From: Gemmatimonadota bacterium
GTDB lineage: Bacteria; Latescibacterota; UBA2968
Assembly (NCBI GenBank): GCA_026705765.1
Contig: JAPPAB010000001.1
Location: forward strand, 1 to 47,877
Direction of reading: 5' to 3'
Length of the DNA: 47,877 nt
The notes below the pieces were generated by a model. The model was not told the origin of the DNA. It did no database searches and saw nothing but the letters and a program-made list of their open reading frames with translations. Positions 22,725-30,739 of the stretch are shown here, piece after piece. How positions within the stretch are numbered: position 1 is the first letter of the stretch; the number at the start of each line of letters is the position of its first letter. Both the position numbers and the translations under genes were made by a program.

Positions 22725-24512
22725 TTAATGCGAATGGCGAGGGGTGTTGTCGCGCACATTCTGGTATTTGACGGCCAGTTCCAAACACGCGCCGTCGGCG
22801 AGTTGCCCCACACTTTGGCGATAGATTTCCTGCCAGGGTGTCTGGTGGACCAGATCGGGTTGTTTCCAGTCCTTTTTGCGCTGCGCGAGTTCCCGGTCGC
22901 TGACGAGGACATTGGCCGTGCATGTGTTGAGGTCGATGCGCACGCGGTCGCCCGTTTTGAGAAAGGCAAGGCCACCGCCCACTGTGGCTTCGGGCGAGGC
23001 GTTGAGTATGGACGGGCTGGCAGAGGTGCCGCTTTGACGTCCGTCGCCGATGCAGGGCAGTTCGGAAATGCCCGCCTGCACGAGGCGGTCAGGCGGGAGC
23101 ATGTTGACGACTTCGGCTGAGCCGGGATAGCCCACGGGGCCACAATAGCGCACGAAGAGCATGGAATTTTCGTCGATGGGCAAATCGGGATCGTTGATGC
23201 GGTGGTGATAATCTTCGGGGCCGTCGAAGACCACTGCTGTGCCTTCCCAGGCGTTTTCATCGCCTTCGCGCTGGAGATATTTTTTGCTGAAGTCGTCGCC
23301 AATTACAGAGGTTTTGAGCAAGCCCGCTTCAAAGAGGTTGCCGCTGAGTACAATGAACCCGGCGTTTTCTTTTAGGGGTTGGTCATAGGGCTTGATGACG
23401 CGCTCGTCTTCAATGGCGATGTTTTTGAGATTTTCACCTATGGTTTTGCCTGTGACGGTCTGGCAATGGGTGTGGAGTTTGCCGGCTTTGACGAGTTCGG
23501 TCATGACGGCGGGTACGCCACCGGCTCGATAAAAGGCTTCGCCGAGGTATTCGCCTGCGGGCTGACAGTTGACGAGCAGGGGGATGTGGTGACCATGGGT
23601 TTGCCAGTCTTTTGCCGGTAGTTCCAGCCCGATGTGTCGCGCCATGGCGGTGATGTGAACCGGCGCATTGGTCGAACCGCCAAGCGCAGAGTTGACGACA
23701 ATGGCGTTTTGGAAGGCTTCTGGCGTGAGGACCTTGTTGGGGGTGAGATCTTCTTTGACCATATCGACGATGCGCAGGCCCGTGCGATAGGCCATTTGTT
23801 TGCGGGCGCGATAGGGGGCGGGGATGGCCGCACATCCGGTAAGCGATAATCCAAGTGCTTCGGCCAATGCGTTCATGGATAGGGCGGTTCCCATTGTGTT
23901 GCAGTGACCCACACTGGGCGAGGATGATGTGACGATATCCATGAATCCGTCGTAGTCGATTTCGCCAGCCGCGTAGCGTTCGCGGGCTTCCCATACAACC
24001 GTGCCCGATCCGGCCAGATGACCGCGCCAGTGCCCGTCGAGCATGGGGCCGCCAGAGAGGACGATGGAGGGGAGGTTCATGGTACAGGCGGCCATGATGC
24101 AGGCCGGTGTGGTTTTGTCGCATCCGGTGGTGAGGACGACGCCGTCGATGGGATAGCCGTGCAGGATTTCGACCAGCCCGAGGTACGCGAGGTTGCGGTC
24201 GAGGGCAGCTGTGGGTCGTTTGCCCTGTTCTGCAATGGGGTGTACGGGAAATTCAAAGGGTATGCCGCCGTTGTCGCGGATACCGGCTTTGACGCGATCG
24301 ACCAATTCGACGTGAATGCGATTGCAGGGGGTGAGGTCGCCGCCCGTTTGCGCGATGCCGATAACGGGTTTGCCCGATTGGAGTTCTTCGCGCGTCCAGC
24401 CGTAGTTCATATAGCGTTCGACATAAACGGCTGTCATGCCCATGTTGTGCGGGTTGTTAAACCACTCTTGACTGCGCAGTTGACCTTTGACTTCAGAATA
24501 ATCCTTCTGCAT
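22725..24512 (-). CDS. IlvD/Edd family dehydratase (aldonate/pentonate dehydratase type)
   Basis: This 595-residue Fe-S dehydratase removes water from a 2,3-dihydroxy acid. Cluster ligands are Cys63 (TPCNRIH), Cys131 ([10 protein letters not shown], with the metal-binding Asp132 and the carbamylatable Lys133) and a third Cys in the [13 protein letters not shown] segment. The sequence [13 protein letters not shown] and the PYRAR motif are those of the sugar-acid branch (L-arabonate, D-xylonate and similar) rather than IlvD of branched-chain amino acid synthesis. The ATG at 24512 has AAAGGAG at five bases and is preferred to the TTG just before it. A promoter lies at 24564-24592. It is first in a unit with modB and modC and runs divergently from a PhyH gene. 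The substrate is inferred from family resemblance. Confidence 0.9.
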   Translation of the reverse strand: MQKDYSEVKGQLRSQEWFNNPHNMGMTAVYVERYMNYGWTREELQSGKPVIGIAQTGGDLTPCNRIHVELVDRVKAGIRDNGGIPFEFPVHPIAEQGKRPTAALDRNLAYLGLVEILHGYPIDGVVLTTGCDKTTPACIMAACTMNLPSIVLSGGPMLDGHWRGHLAGSGTVVWEARERYAAGEIDYDGFMDIVTSSSPSVGHCNTMGTALSMNALAEALGLSLTGCAAIPAPYRARKQMAYRTGLRIVDMVKEDLTPNKVLTPEAFQNAIVVNSALGGSTNAPVHITAMARHIGLELPAKDWQTHGHHIPLLVNCQPAGEYLGEAFYRAGGVPAVMTELVKAGKLHTHCQTVTGKTIGENLKNIAIEDERVIKPYDQPLKENAGFIVLSGNLFEAGLLKTSVIGDDFSKKYLQREGDENAWEGTAVVFDGPEDYHHRINDPDLPIDENSMLFVRYCGPVGYPGSAEVVNMLPPDRLVQAGISELPCIGDGRQSGTSASPSILNASPEATVGGGLAFLKTGDRVRIDLNTCTANVLVSDRELAQRKKDWKQPDLVHQTPWQEIYRQSVGQLADGACLELAVKYQNVRDNTPRHSH

Positions 24513-24563
24513 CAATGCTCCTTTTGTTTTATTTATTCAATTTCAATTTATTCAGTATTCTGA

Positions 24564-24592
24564 AAAATACTTCAGTTTATCGACATAGGCAA
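24564..24592 (-). promoter_or_regulatory. Probable promoter of the dehydratase-modBC unit
   Basis: TTGCCT (24587-24592) and TATTTT (24564-24569) are 17 bases apart on the minus strand, 51 bases before the dehydratase ATG. AGTATT/AATACT flank the -10 region as a short dyad. Confidence 0.45.
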
Positions 24593-24638
24593 GGAACAAA
24601 GCATTCTGTATCATGGAACCTCACTTTAAGAAACTCCA

Positions 24639-24667
24639 TTGACGCGGGTTGTTGAGGCTATTATCTT
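24639..24667 (+). promoter_or_regulatory. Probable promoter of the plus-strand PhyH gene
   Basis: TTGACG (24639-24644) and TATCTT (24662-24667) are 17 bases apart, 42 bases before the ATG at 24710. With the promoter at 24564-24592 it forms a divergent pair. Confidence 0.55.
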
Positions 24668-24709
24668 TTTAAAAATTCGATTGGTTTGTATTTGCCAAAG
24701 GAGTGAGGC

Positions 24710-25474
24710 ATGCCGTTATCGGTGGATATTGAAGATAAATTTGTATTTGATTTAGATGGCTACATTGTCATTGAGAACGTGCTTTCAGATCGGGAAGTTG
24801 ATGAACTGAATGCGATTGTAGATGAGAAAATGAAAAAGGTCGATGGCAAATATCGCAGTGTGGGACGGCCCTCAACGTGGGGAAAGCCTTTTCAGAAGTT
24901 GCTGGATCACCCGAAGATTATGCCTTATCTGCTGGAATTTTTGGGACCAAAGGTACGAATTGACCACGATTACAGCATTTTTATGCAAAAAGGTGGGCAG
25001 CGAGGGCGATTGCACGGAGGCGATAATGGGCGCGAGGGTGACCACTGGTACAAATACCGCGATGGTGTTATTCGGACCGGGTTGACGGTGGTAACTTTTT
25101 TCACGATGCCGGCGCGCAAAGGCGATGGTGGGTTTTGTTGTATTCCCGGCACACACAAGACCAATTTTTTGAATAGCATTCCACAGGATGTGCGGGAGTA
25201 TGAACGGGTACCGCACTATGTGGTACAGCCCGAAGTGAACGCGGGGGATGCGTTGATTTTTACAGAGGCGTTGGTTCACGGGACGATGCCGTGGACAGCC
25301 GATCATGAGCGGCGTGCGTTTCTCTATAAATACAGCCCCGGGCATTCATCGTGGGCAAATACGTATTACAATGTCGATGATTATGAAAATTTGACGGCAC
25401 AACAGGTTCGCTTAATGGCTCCACCATCAATAGGTCAGCGGCCCGATACTGTGCTGTTGGAAGAAAGTGGGTAA
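24710..25474 (+). CDS. Phytanoyl-CoA dioxygenase (PhyH) family protein, atypical metal motif
   Basis: This 254-residue protein has the double-stranded beta-helix layout of Fe(II)/2-oxoglutarate oxygenases. It starts with the usual FDLDGYIVIENVLSDREVDEL segment. The distal ligand His190 lies in ALVHGTMPW and Arg201/202 is in the place of the 2-oxoglutarate anchor. The proximal motif reads LHGGDN (His102...Asp105), that is H-x-x-D rather than the normal H-x-D, so the metal site is uncertain. IPGTHK (145-150) and AGDALIFTEALVHG are typical of the family. AAAGGAG lies six bases before the ATG. It is monocistronic, with a promoter at 24639-24667 and the tRNA gene following. The substrate is unknown. 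Confidence 0.88.
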   Translation: MPLSVDIEDKFVFDLDGYIVIENVLSDREVDELNAIVDEKMKKVDGKYRSVGRPSTWGKPFQKLLDHPKIMPYLLEFLGPKVRIDHDYSIFMQKGGQRGRLHGGDNGREGDHWYKYRDGVIRTGLTVVTFFTMPARKGDGGFCCIPGTHKTNFLNSIPQDVREYERVPHYVVQPEVNAGDALIFTEALVHGTMPWTADHERRAFLYKYSPGHSSWANTYYNVDDYENLTAQQVRLMAPPSIGQRPDTVLLEESG

Positions 25475-25614
25475 ATGCGGGCATGCGGAAGGGTTTGATT
25501 TCACGAATCGGGCTTGACATCCCAAACTATCTTTTGTTAATTAAAATGCATTGTAAACTTCCTGTAACTATCAAAAAATAGGTCGGTCGTTCTGTGCGGT
25601 ATTATTGCGAAATT

Positions 25615-25691
25615 GGGCGATTAGCTCAGTTGGTTAGAGTGCCGGTTTCACATACCGGAGGTCACTGGTTCAAATCCAGTATCGCCCACCA
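25615..25691 (+). tRNA. tRNA-Val (anticodon CAC)
   Basis: The gene has 77 bases including an encoded CCA end. The acceptor stem pairs GGGCGAT with ATCGCCC, the anticodon stem pairs CCGGT with ACCGG around the loop TTCACAT (anticodon CAC, reading GUG), and the T arm pairs ACTGG with CCAGT around TTCAAAT. The D arm is GCTC-AGTTGGTTA-GAGT. Upstream a perfect TTGACA stands at 25514 but without a good -10 at 17 bases; TATTAT at 25600-25605 is another possible -10. A hairpin at 25749-25786 can end the transcript. Confidence 0.97.
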
Positions 25692-25748
25692 TTCCAAAAC
25701 TTCTTGTCAACAGATCAAGAGGTTCAAGTTGCAGTAAAGACGGCCATA

Positions 25749-25786
25749 GAAAGGTGCACCTGTTCAGGGTAGCACCTTTTCTTTTT
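25749..25786 (+). terminator. Intrinsic terminator after the tRNA gene
   Basis: AAAGGTGC pairs perfectly with GCACCTTT (14-base loop), then TTCTTTTT. It lies 24 bases before the next ATG and no separate promoter is visible between, so the following genes may depend on readthrough. Confidence 0.75.
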
Positions 25787-25809
25787 ACGCTTCACGAGGA
25801 GGCCCGCGC

Positions 25810-26532
25810 ATGAGAGAGAGTTTGGTTAATTTGCTGAAACTTCAAGAAATCGACAAAGAAATCAACGCATTGCACCAATCCCAAATTGATTACCCGAAAG
25901 AAATCAACAGTCTCAAAACAGAACTGCAAGATGCACGCGATCAACTCGACGCCCAACAACAGCGCAGTGAAGAATTGGAAAAAAATCGCCGGGCACTCGA
26001 AAGAGAACTCAGCGCAATTGAAGAAGACCTGAAAAAACATCAAGACCGTCTCTATGAAGTAAAGACCAACAAAGAATACGATGCCTTGCAACTCGAAATC
26101 GCCACCCTCCACGATCGCAAGGATCAACACGAAACCGCCATTTTGGAAAGCATTGAAACGGTTGAAGAAATTGGGGAAAAACTTCGCGAAGACGAAAATT
26201 ATTACAAGGAAATTGAAGAAGATCGGCAAAAACGTATCGATGAATTAACGGTCAAACTCAATTCTGTAGAAAAAAATGTGCGTACTTGGGAAAAGAAGCG
26301 ATCAGCCATTGAACCCGGTGTGGAAAACAGTCCTTTAAACATGTACAATCGCATCCGCAGAGTTGTCAGAGGCGGTATTGCCATTGTACCAGTTCGCAAA
26401 GGGGCCTGTGGCGGCTGTTACCGCCAATTATCACCTCAGCGCCTGGTGGAAGTGAAACGCGCCGACAGCATTATACGCTGCGAAAATTGTGGTCGCCTTC
26501 TGGTGTGGAGTGACGAAGAGGCTGAAGTTTGA
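25810..26532 (+). CDS. C4-type zinc ribbon domain protein with long coiled coil
   Basis: This 240-residue protein has an N-terminal antiparallel coiled-coil hairpin over about residues 1-185 (LVNLLKLQEIDKEINALHQS onward) and a C-terminal zinc ribbon with Cys200, Cys203, Cys224 and Cys227 (CGGC and CENC). This is the zf-RING_7 family, which includes Helicobacter HP0958/FlgZ and chlamydial CT398. Members bind nucleic acid or protein partners, and their general role outside flagella is unclear. GAGGAGG is seven bases from the ATG. It overlaps the RNase HI gene and lies just upstream of the RNase P RNA gene. That order recurs in other phyla and hints at a role in RNA metabolism. Confidence 0.9.
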   Translation: MRESLVNLLKLQEIDKEINALHQSQIDYPKEINSLKTELQDARDQLDAQQQRSEELEKNRRALERELSAIEEDLKKHQDRLYEVKTNKEYDALQLEIATLHDRKDQHETAILESIETVEEIGEKLREDENYYKEIEEDRQKRIDELTVKLNSVEKNVRTWEKKRSAIEPGVENSPLNMYNRIRRVVRGGIAIVPVRKGACGGCYRQLSPQRLVEVKRADSIIRCENCGRLLVWSDEEAEV

Positions 26533-26951
26533 CCGAATTGACCCTATTTATTGACGGGGCATCCAGGGGCAATCCCGGGCATGCAGGCATTGGCATTCGC
26601 ATTGAAGCAGATGGAGAAGTTCTCAAAGAATATTGTGAATATATCGGCTGTGCGACCAACAATGTCGCAGAGTATAGCGCGCTGATCAAGGGCCTCAACA
26701 TAGCCGCAGAGTTCAAAGCCAATCGGGTGACCGTATTTTCCGACAGCGAACTCGTGGTTCGCCAGATGAATGGGACTTACAAAGTCAAAAGTGAGGGACT
26801 TTTGCCGCTTTATCAAACTGCCCAAAGGCAGAGTAGAGCTTTTGATGGCTTTCAGATTAAACACGTGCGTCGAGATCAGAATAAAGAAGCCGATCGGTTG
26901 GCAAACCGGGGTATTGCAACAAAAGACAGTGCCGACACGTCTAAAAAGTAA
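26529..26951 (+). CDS. rnhA: Ribonuclease HI family protein
   Basis: This 140-residue protein cleaves the RNA strand of RNA-DNA hybrids. The four catalytic acids are present: Asp9 (LFIDGASRGNPG), Glu48 (NNVAEYSAL), Asp72 (VFSDSELVVRQM) and Asp122 (NKEADRLAN). The basic handle found in E. coli RNase HI is absent, as in archaeal-type and many FCB members. The start is TTG, whose last two bases are in the TGA stop of the zinc-ribbon gene, so translation is coupled. The gene ends only nine bases before the RNase P RNA, so the RNA may be processed from a shared transcript. Confidence 0.93.
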   Translation: MTELTLFIDGASRGNPGHAGIGIRIEADGEVLKEYCEYIGCATNNVAEYSALIKGLNIAAEFKANRVTVFSDSELVVRQMNGTYKVKSEGLLPLYQTAQRQSRAFDGFQIKHVRRDQNKEADRLANRGIATKDSADTSKK

Positions 26952-26960
26952 GAATATTAC

Positions 26961-27326
26961 GAGCGGGCCGGATGGTCGCGTCCCTTTTGGGATGAGGAAA
27001 GTCCGAGCTCCACAGGGCAAGATGCTGGGTAACACCCAGGCGGGGAGACCCGATGGAAAGTGCCACAGAGAATAGACCGCCAACGAGCGCGATTTTTGTG
27101 CAACGGGCAAGGGTGAAACGGTGGGGTAAGAGCCCACCGCGCGACTCGGCGACGAGCGCGGCACGGTAAACCCCATTTGGAGCAAGGCCGAATAGGAGCA
27201 AAGAGATAGCCCGTCTCGCTATTATGCTCGGGTAGGCCGCAAGAGGTGTCGGGTAACCGGCGTCCCAGATAAATGACCATCCGTTTGGGAGACCAGACGA
27301 CAGAACTCGGCTTATAGGCCCGCTTG
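26961..27326 (+). ncRNA. rnpB: RNase P RNA (bacterial type A)
   Basis: The RNA component of the tRNA 5'-processing ribozyme is about 366 bases long. The ends pair (GAGCGGGCC with GGCCCGCTT, P1). The universally conserved GAGGAAAGTCCGAGCTCC stands near the 5' end, CACAGAGAATAGACCG in the middle, and GAGCAAGGCCGAATAGGAG and AGACGACAGAACTCGGCTTATAGG near the 3' end. The protein part, RnpA, is not in the window. No good promoter is seen in the nine-base gap before it. Confidence 0.97.
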
Positions 27327-27335
27327 TTTCAAAAC

Positions 27336-27360
27336 GGCGGATTCCCACGAGGGGTCCGCC
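27336..27360 (+). terminator. Hairpin after the RNase P RNA
   Basis: GGCGGA pairs with TCCGCC, with further C-G pairs inside (TTCC/GGGG). There is no run of T after it, so termination is uncertain. It ends 23 bases before the pyrF ATG. Confidence 0.45.
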
Positions 27361-27383
27361 ATTTGCTTAGTGGAGATATTTGG

Positions 27384-28193
27384 ATGTCCTTTTCAGAAAA
27401 ATACAGCGATACAGTACAACGCAATAATAGTTTTGTATGTGTGGGACTCGATCCCGATCCGGCAAAGTTGCCCGACCATCTCAAGGGAAAATCCAATCCT
27501 ACCTTCGCTTTTCTGAAAGAAATTATAGCCGCCACGCGGGATATTGCGTGCGCCTATAAACCCAATTTTGCATTTTTTGGGGCGCAGGGTATTGCAGGTT
27601 GGGAAGCCCTTCAAGGCGCGATCCGGACTATTCCCAATGATATGCCAATTATACTCGATTTCAAAGCTGGCGACATTGGCAATACAGCAGAACACTATGC
27701 ATACATGGCATATTGCCAACTCGGCGTTGATGCTGTGACCGTCAACCCGCTAATGGGAACAGATGGTATTGAACCCTTTTTGGCTTATCAAAATGGCTGT
27801 GCCTTCCTTTTGTGTCTCACGTCCAATCCCGGATCGGCTGACATTTTGCGTCTCAATACAGCTCAGGGCGTGCTGTATGAGGTGCTCGCGCAGAAAGCCG
27901 TGGAATGGTCAGAGACTGGACCCTGTGGCCTCGTGGTGGGTGCGACGCATCCCAATGACTTGAAAACTATTCGCATGATTGCCACTGATCTTCCCATACT
28001 TTTACCCGGCGTGGGGACGCAAGGTGGTCAAACCAGTGTCCAGAATGGTCTCGATAAAAAAGGCAGCGGTATTCTCGTCAATTCATCGCGCAGTATCCTC
28101 TACGCTTCCAGTGGTACCGATTTTGCAGACGCCGCTCGACAATCTGCGGAAGATCTGCGTCAGGTGCTTAATAAAGTAAGAAGGGAAAAGTGA
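27384..28193 (+). CDS. pyrF: Orotidine 5'-phosphate decarboxylase (type 2)
   Basis: This 269-residue enzyme makes UMP from OMP, the last step of pyrimidine synthesis. It opens with FVCVGLDPDPAKLP, which binds the substrate. The catalytic charged network DFKAGDIGNTA carries Asp92, Lys94 and Asp97. VTVNPLMGTDGIEPF, LCLTSNPGS and the phosphate-binding LLPGVGTQGGQ follow, all typical of the longer type 2 (UMPS-independent) PyrF. The ATG at 27384 is chosen because GGAG stands eight bases upstream and the longer frame would overlap the hairpin of the RNase P RNA. It is alone; other pyr genes are not in the window. Confidence 0.95.
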   Translation: MSFSEKYSDTVQRNNSFVCVGLDPDPAKLPDHLKGKSNPTFAFLKEIIAATRDIACAYKPNFAFFGAQGIAGWEALQGAIRTIPNDMPIILDFKAGDIGNTAEHYAYMAYCQLGVDAVTVNPLMGTDGIEPFLAYQNGCAFLLCLTSNPGSADILRLNTAQGVLYEVLAQKAVEWSETGPCGLVVGATHPNDLKTIRMIATDLPILLPGVGTQGGQTSVQNGLDKKGSGILVNSSRSILYASSGTDFADAARQSAEDLRQVLNKVRREK

Positions 28194-28199
28194 AAGCCC

Positions 28200-28224
28200 G
28201 TCCCAACCCCCAAAAGGCTGGGAC
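28200..28224 (+). terminator. Hairpin after pyrF
   Basis: GTCCCA pairs with TGGGAC around a 13-base loop, seven bases past the pyrF stop codon. No T run follows, so it may be a weak terminator or an RNA-stabilising stem. Confidence 0.4.
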
Positions 28225-28262
28225 TTCATATCCCACTTCCTCATTCACACTTCCCACTTCCC

Positions 28263-30137
28263 ATGCCACTTATTCAACTCGAAGATATCTGGAAATCTTT
28301 CGGCGCGCACGATGTGCTCACCGGTATTCATTGGCAAATTGACCGAGGTGATAGCATTGGGCTTGTCGGTCCCAACGGGTGCGGAAAGACCACGTTGCTT
28401 CGGCTCATAACCGAAGAAAGCCTGCCCGACCGCGGGCAACTTCACAGGCAGCGCGGTCTCAATATTGGATTTCTGACACAGGAACCCATATTTGACCCAG
28501 AATGCACAGTTATGGATGCGGCACTCGATGCTTTTGCCGATATTCTGGCTCTGCAACACCGTCTCCAGGATCTGGAAAAAATTATGGCTGAGGGTGAAAA
28601 TTCCGATGATGTGCTCAATGATTACGGGCATCTCCGCGACCAGTATGAGCATATGGGAGGATATGCGACAGAAGCCCGTGCCAAAGCCATTCTGTTTGGC
28701 CTCGGTTTTTGCGAAACTGACCTGAAATTGACAACGCCAGTGCTCAGTGGCGGGCAGAAGAACCGCCTGGCCCTTGCTCAATTACTCGCAAGAGAACCCG
28801 ACCTGTTGCTTCTGGACGAACCCACTAACCACCTCGATTTACAAGCTATAGAATGGCTCGAGTATTTTCTCTCGGAGTATGCCAAAGCCTTTGTCATCAT
28901 TTCTCACGACCGCATTTTTCTCGAGCGCACTGTGACCAAAATTGTAGATCTGGAACGCGGTATGGTCGAACAGTATTCGGGTAGCTATTCCTTCTACATT
29001 CAGGAAAAAGAACAACGCCGGGCACAGCAGCAAAAAGCCTATCGAGCGCAGCGAGCGCATATCGAACGAACCGAAGAGTATATCCGCCGAAATATCGCCG
29101 GACAAAAGACCAAACAGGCGCAGAGCCGGCGCCGAGCACTCGAAAAACTCGACCGCGTAGAACGCGTTGTGCAACAACGCGATATTGTGCTTAGATTTAA
29201 CGCCACCACACGGGGAGGAGATCGCGTCTTGGAGGTTGAGAATCTCACCAAAGCCTATCCCAACTGCCCTTTATTTTCCGATCTCAATCTCACGTTGTGG
29301 CGGGGGGAGCGCCTCGGTGTTATAGGTCCCAATGGTTCGGGCAAATCCGTACTCTTAAAAATTTTCCTGGAACAACTCGCACCTGATTCGGGGTGCGTTA
29401 TGCTGGGTAAGGGGCTTGAGATCGGTTATTACGCACAAACCCGTCAGGACCTGGATCCCAATTTGAGCGTTCTCGAAGAAATCTGGTCACTCACACCCAG
29501 TGTTCCTGAAATTGAGATTAGAAATTTTCTGGGTGCTTTTCTCTTTTCTGGGGACGACGTGGAGCGCAAGACGGGTTCGCTCAGTGGGGGAGAACAAAGT
29601 CGGGTTGCTCTGGCCAAGCTCATGCGCGCACCCCTCAATCTGCTGATGCTCGACGAACCTACCAACCATCTGGATATCGCCTCCCGCCATGTGCTCGAAA
29701 ACGCGCTTGATGCTTTTTCGGGGACTGTGATCGCGGTTTCACACGACCGATATTTTCTCAACCGTCTGGTCAATCGCCTGATCGTGCTTGGCGACGGAAA
29801 GTGGCAACTGGTAGATGGGAATTACGATGCGTATCAGCGTCAGATGCAGGGGTTAGAAATACCGACCGTACAGAATGCACCCAAAACGCAAACCGACTAT
29901 GAAAATCGCAAGCGCGCAATGCGGCAGCAGCAAAGACGGGAACGCCGCTTAGCCGAAATGGAAGAAGCGATTGCAATACTCGAGGACCGGATTGATCAGA
30001 TAGCTGAAGAAATGGCGCGAGAAGACCTTGCCACCGACTGGCATCGCTTGAAAGAATTGGCAATAGAAAAGGAAGAGGTGCAAGAGAAAATGGAGCGCTT
30101 ATTTGAGGAATGGGAAGTTTTGGAAAGAGAAAAATGA
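28263..30137 (+). CDS. ABC-F family ATPase (Uup/YdiF-like)
   Basis: This 624-residue soluble protein has two ABC domains and no membrane part. Walker A motifs are GPNGCGKT (36-43) and GPNGSGKS in the second half. Signatures are LSGGQKNRLALA and LSGGEQSRVALAKL, and both have the DEPTNHLD Walker B. The linker between the domains (about 225-300) is a charged helical hairpin, the P-site tRNA interaction region of ABC-F factors. The C-terminus is a coiled coil (ERRLAEMEEAIAILEDRIDQI) as in Uup. These proteins act on stalled ribosomes or, in resistance forms, protect against antibiotics; the subtype cannot be settled here. No Shine-Dalgarno precedes the ATG; the 30 bases before it are a C/T/A run with repeats of CACTTCC. 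Confidence 0.93.
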   Translation: MPLIQLEDIWKSFGAHDVLTGIHWQIDRGDSIGLVGPNGCGKTTLLRLITEESLPDRGQLHRQRGLNIGFLTQEPIFDPECTVMDAALDAFADILALQHRLQDLEKIMAEGENSDDVLNDYGHLRDQYEHMGGYATEARAKAILFGLGFCETDLKLTTPVLSGGQKNRLALAQLLAREPDLLLLDEPTNHLDLQAIEWLEYFLSEYAKAFVIISHDRIFLERTVTKIVDLERGMVEQYSGSYSFYIQEKEQRRAQQQKAYRAQRAHIERTEEYIRRNIAGQKTKQAQSRRRALEKLDRVERVVQQRDIVLRFNATTRGGDRVLEVENLTKAYPNCPLFSDLNLTLWRGERLGVIGPNGSGKSVLLKIFLEQLAPDSGCVMLGKGLEIGYYAQTRQDLDPNLSVLEEIWSLTPSVPEIEIRNFLGAFLFSGDDVERKTGSLSGGEQSRVALAKLMRAPLNLLMLDEPTNHLDIASRHVLENALDAFSGTVIAVSHDRYFLNRLVNRLIVLGDGKWQLVDGNYDAYQRQMQGLEIPTVQNAPKTQTDYENRKRAMRQQQRRERRLAEMEEAIAILEDRIDQIAEEMAREDLATDWHRLKELAIEKEEVQEKMERLFEEWEVLEREK

Positions 30138-30153
30138 GTGGTGGCGGTAAGAC

Positions 30154-30185
30154 AAAAAACTCGGCCTTTAGTGCCGAGTTTTTTT
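30154..30185. terminator. Bidirectional terminator between convergent genes
   Basis: A 12-base stem (AAAAAACTCGGC / GCCGAGTTTTTT) with a 7-base loop lies between the stops of the plus-strand ABC-F gene and the minus-strand fabZ gene and has A/T runs on both sides. Confidence 0.92.
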
Positions 30186-30208
30186 GATTGTGCCAATGCG
30201 AGTTCGCG

Positions 30209-30646
30209 CTATAGATCCTCGCGTTTTGCAAACATCGCCATCAATTCTGCCTGTGCGGCGACTTCGCCATCTACTGTGGCTTCGCCAATCCCTTTGCACA
30301 CATTGCGGCGTTTTTGACCTACTTCGACTTTTAGCTGAAGTTGATCGCCGGGGACAACCTGTCTCCGGAAGCGCGCTTTGTCAATACCCATAAACAATGG
30401 TATCAAGTCGCTCTCCTGTCCATCACTCATCAATATTGCAGCGGCCTGAGCAAGTGCTTCGATAATGAGCACGCCCGGCATCACGGGATTGCCGGGAAAA
30501 TGCCCCTGGAAAAATGGCTCATTAGCAGACACATTTTTGTACGCGACCAACCGCTCGCCGGGCACCAACTCGGTTACGCGATCTATTAGGAGAAAAGGGT
30601 AACGATGCGGAAGAATTTTTTCAATATCTCTAATGTCCAGAGTCAC
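30209..30646 (-). CDS. fabZ: 3-hydroxyacyl-[acyl-carrier-protein] dehydratase FabZ
   Basis: This 145-residue hot-dog-fold enzyme dehydrates 3-hydroxyacyl-ACP in fatty acid elongation. The N-terminus has ILPHRYPFLLIDRV, and the catalytic His49 and Glu63 are in GHFPGNPVMPGVLIIEALAQ. The start is a GTG at 30646 with GGAGG five bases upstream; a TTG twelve bases further up lacks a site. It follows skp and bamA in the same order as the classical bamA-skp-lpxD-fabZ cluster, with lpxD missing. A hairpin in the gap from skp suggests at least partial termination before it. Confidence 0.95.
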   Translation of the reverse strand: MTLDIRDIEKILPHRYPFLLIDRVTELVPGERLVAYKNVSANEPFFQGHFPGNPVMPGVLIIEALAQAAAILMSDGQESDLIPLFMGIDKARFRRQVVPGDQLQLKVEVGQKRRNVCKGIGEATVDGEVAAQAELMAMFAKREDL

Positions 30647-30668
30647 GGCATCCTCCAATATTCACATT

Positions 30669-30710
30669 AAAAAGTCTCCGTTCACCCCGCGGGGTAAATC
30701 AGAGACTTTT
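30669..30710 (-). terminator. Hairpin terminator after skp
   Basis: AAAAGTCTC pairs perfectly with GAGACTTTT, and inside it ACCCC-GC-GGGGT forms a second helix. On the minus strand a T run follows. It lies between skp and fabZ. Confidence 0.75.
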
Positions 30711-30739
30711 AAGAAAAACAACATATAATAGATGATCTG

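Noticed and set aside
25692-25748. A second tRNA or tmRNA after tRNA-Val
   Set aside because: No cloverleaf pairing or tag-coding segment is seen; the stretch ends in a simple terminator.
26544-27185. Open frame of 213 residues on the minus strand
   Set aside because: It covers RNase HI and the RNase P RNA, both of which are certain on the plus strand.
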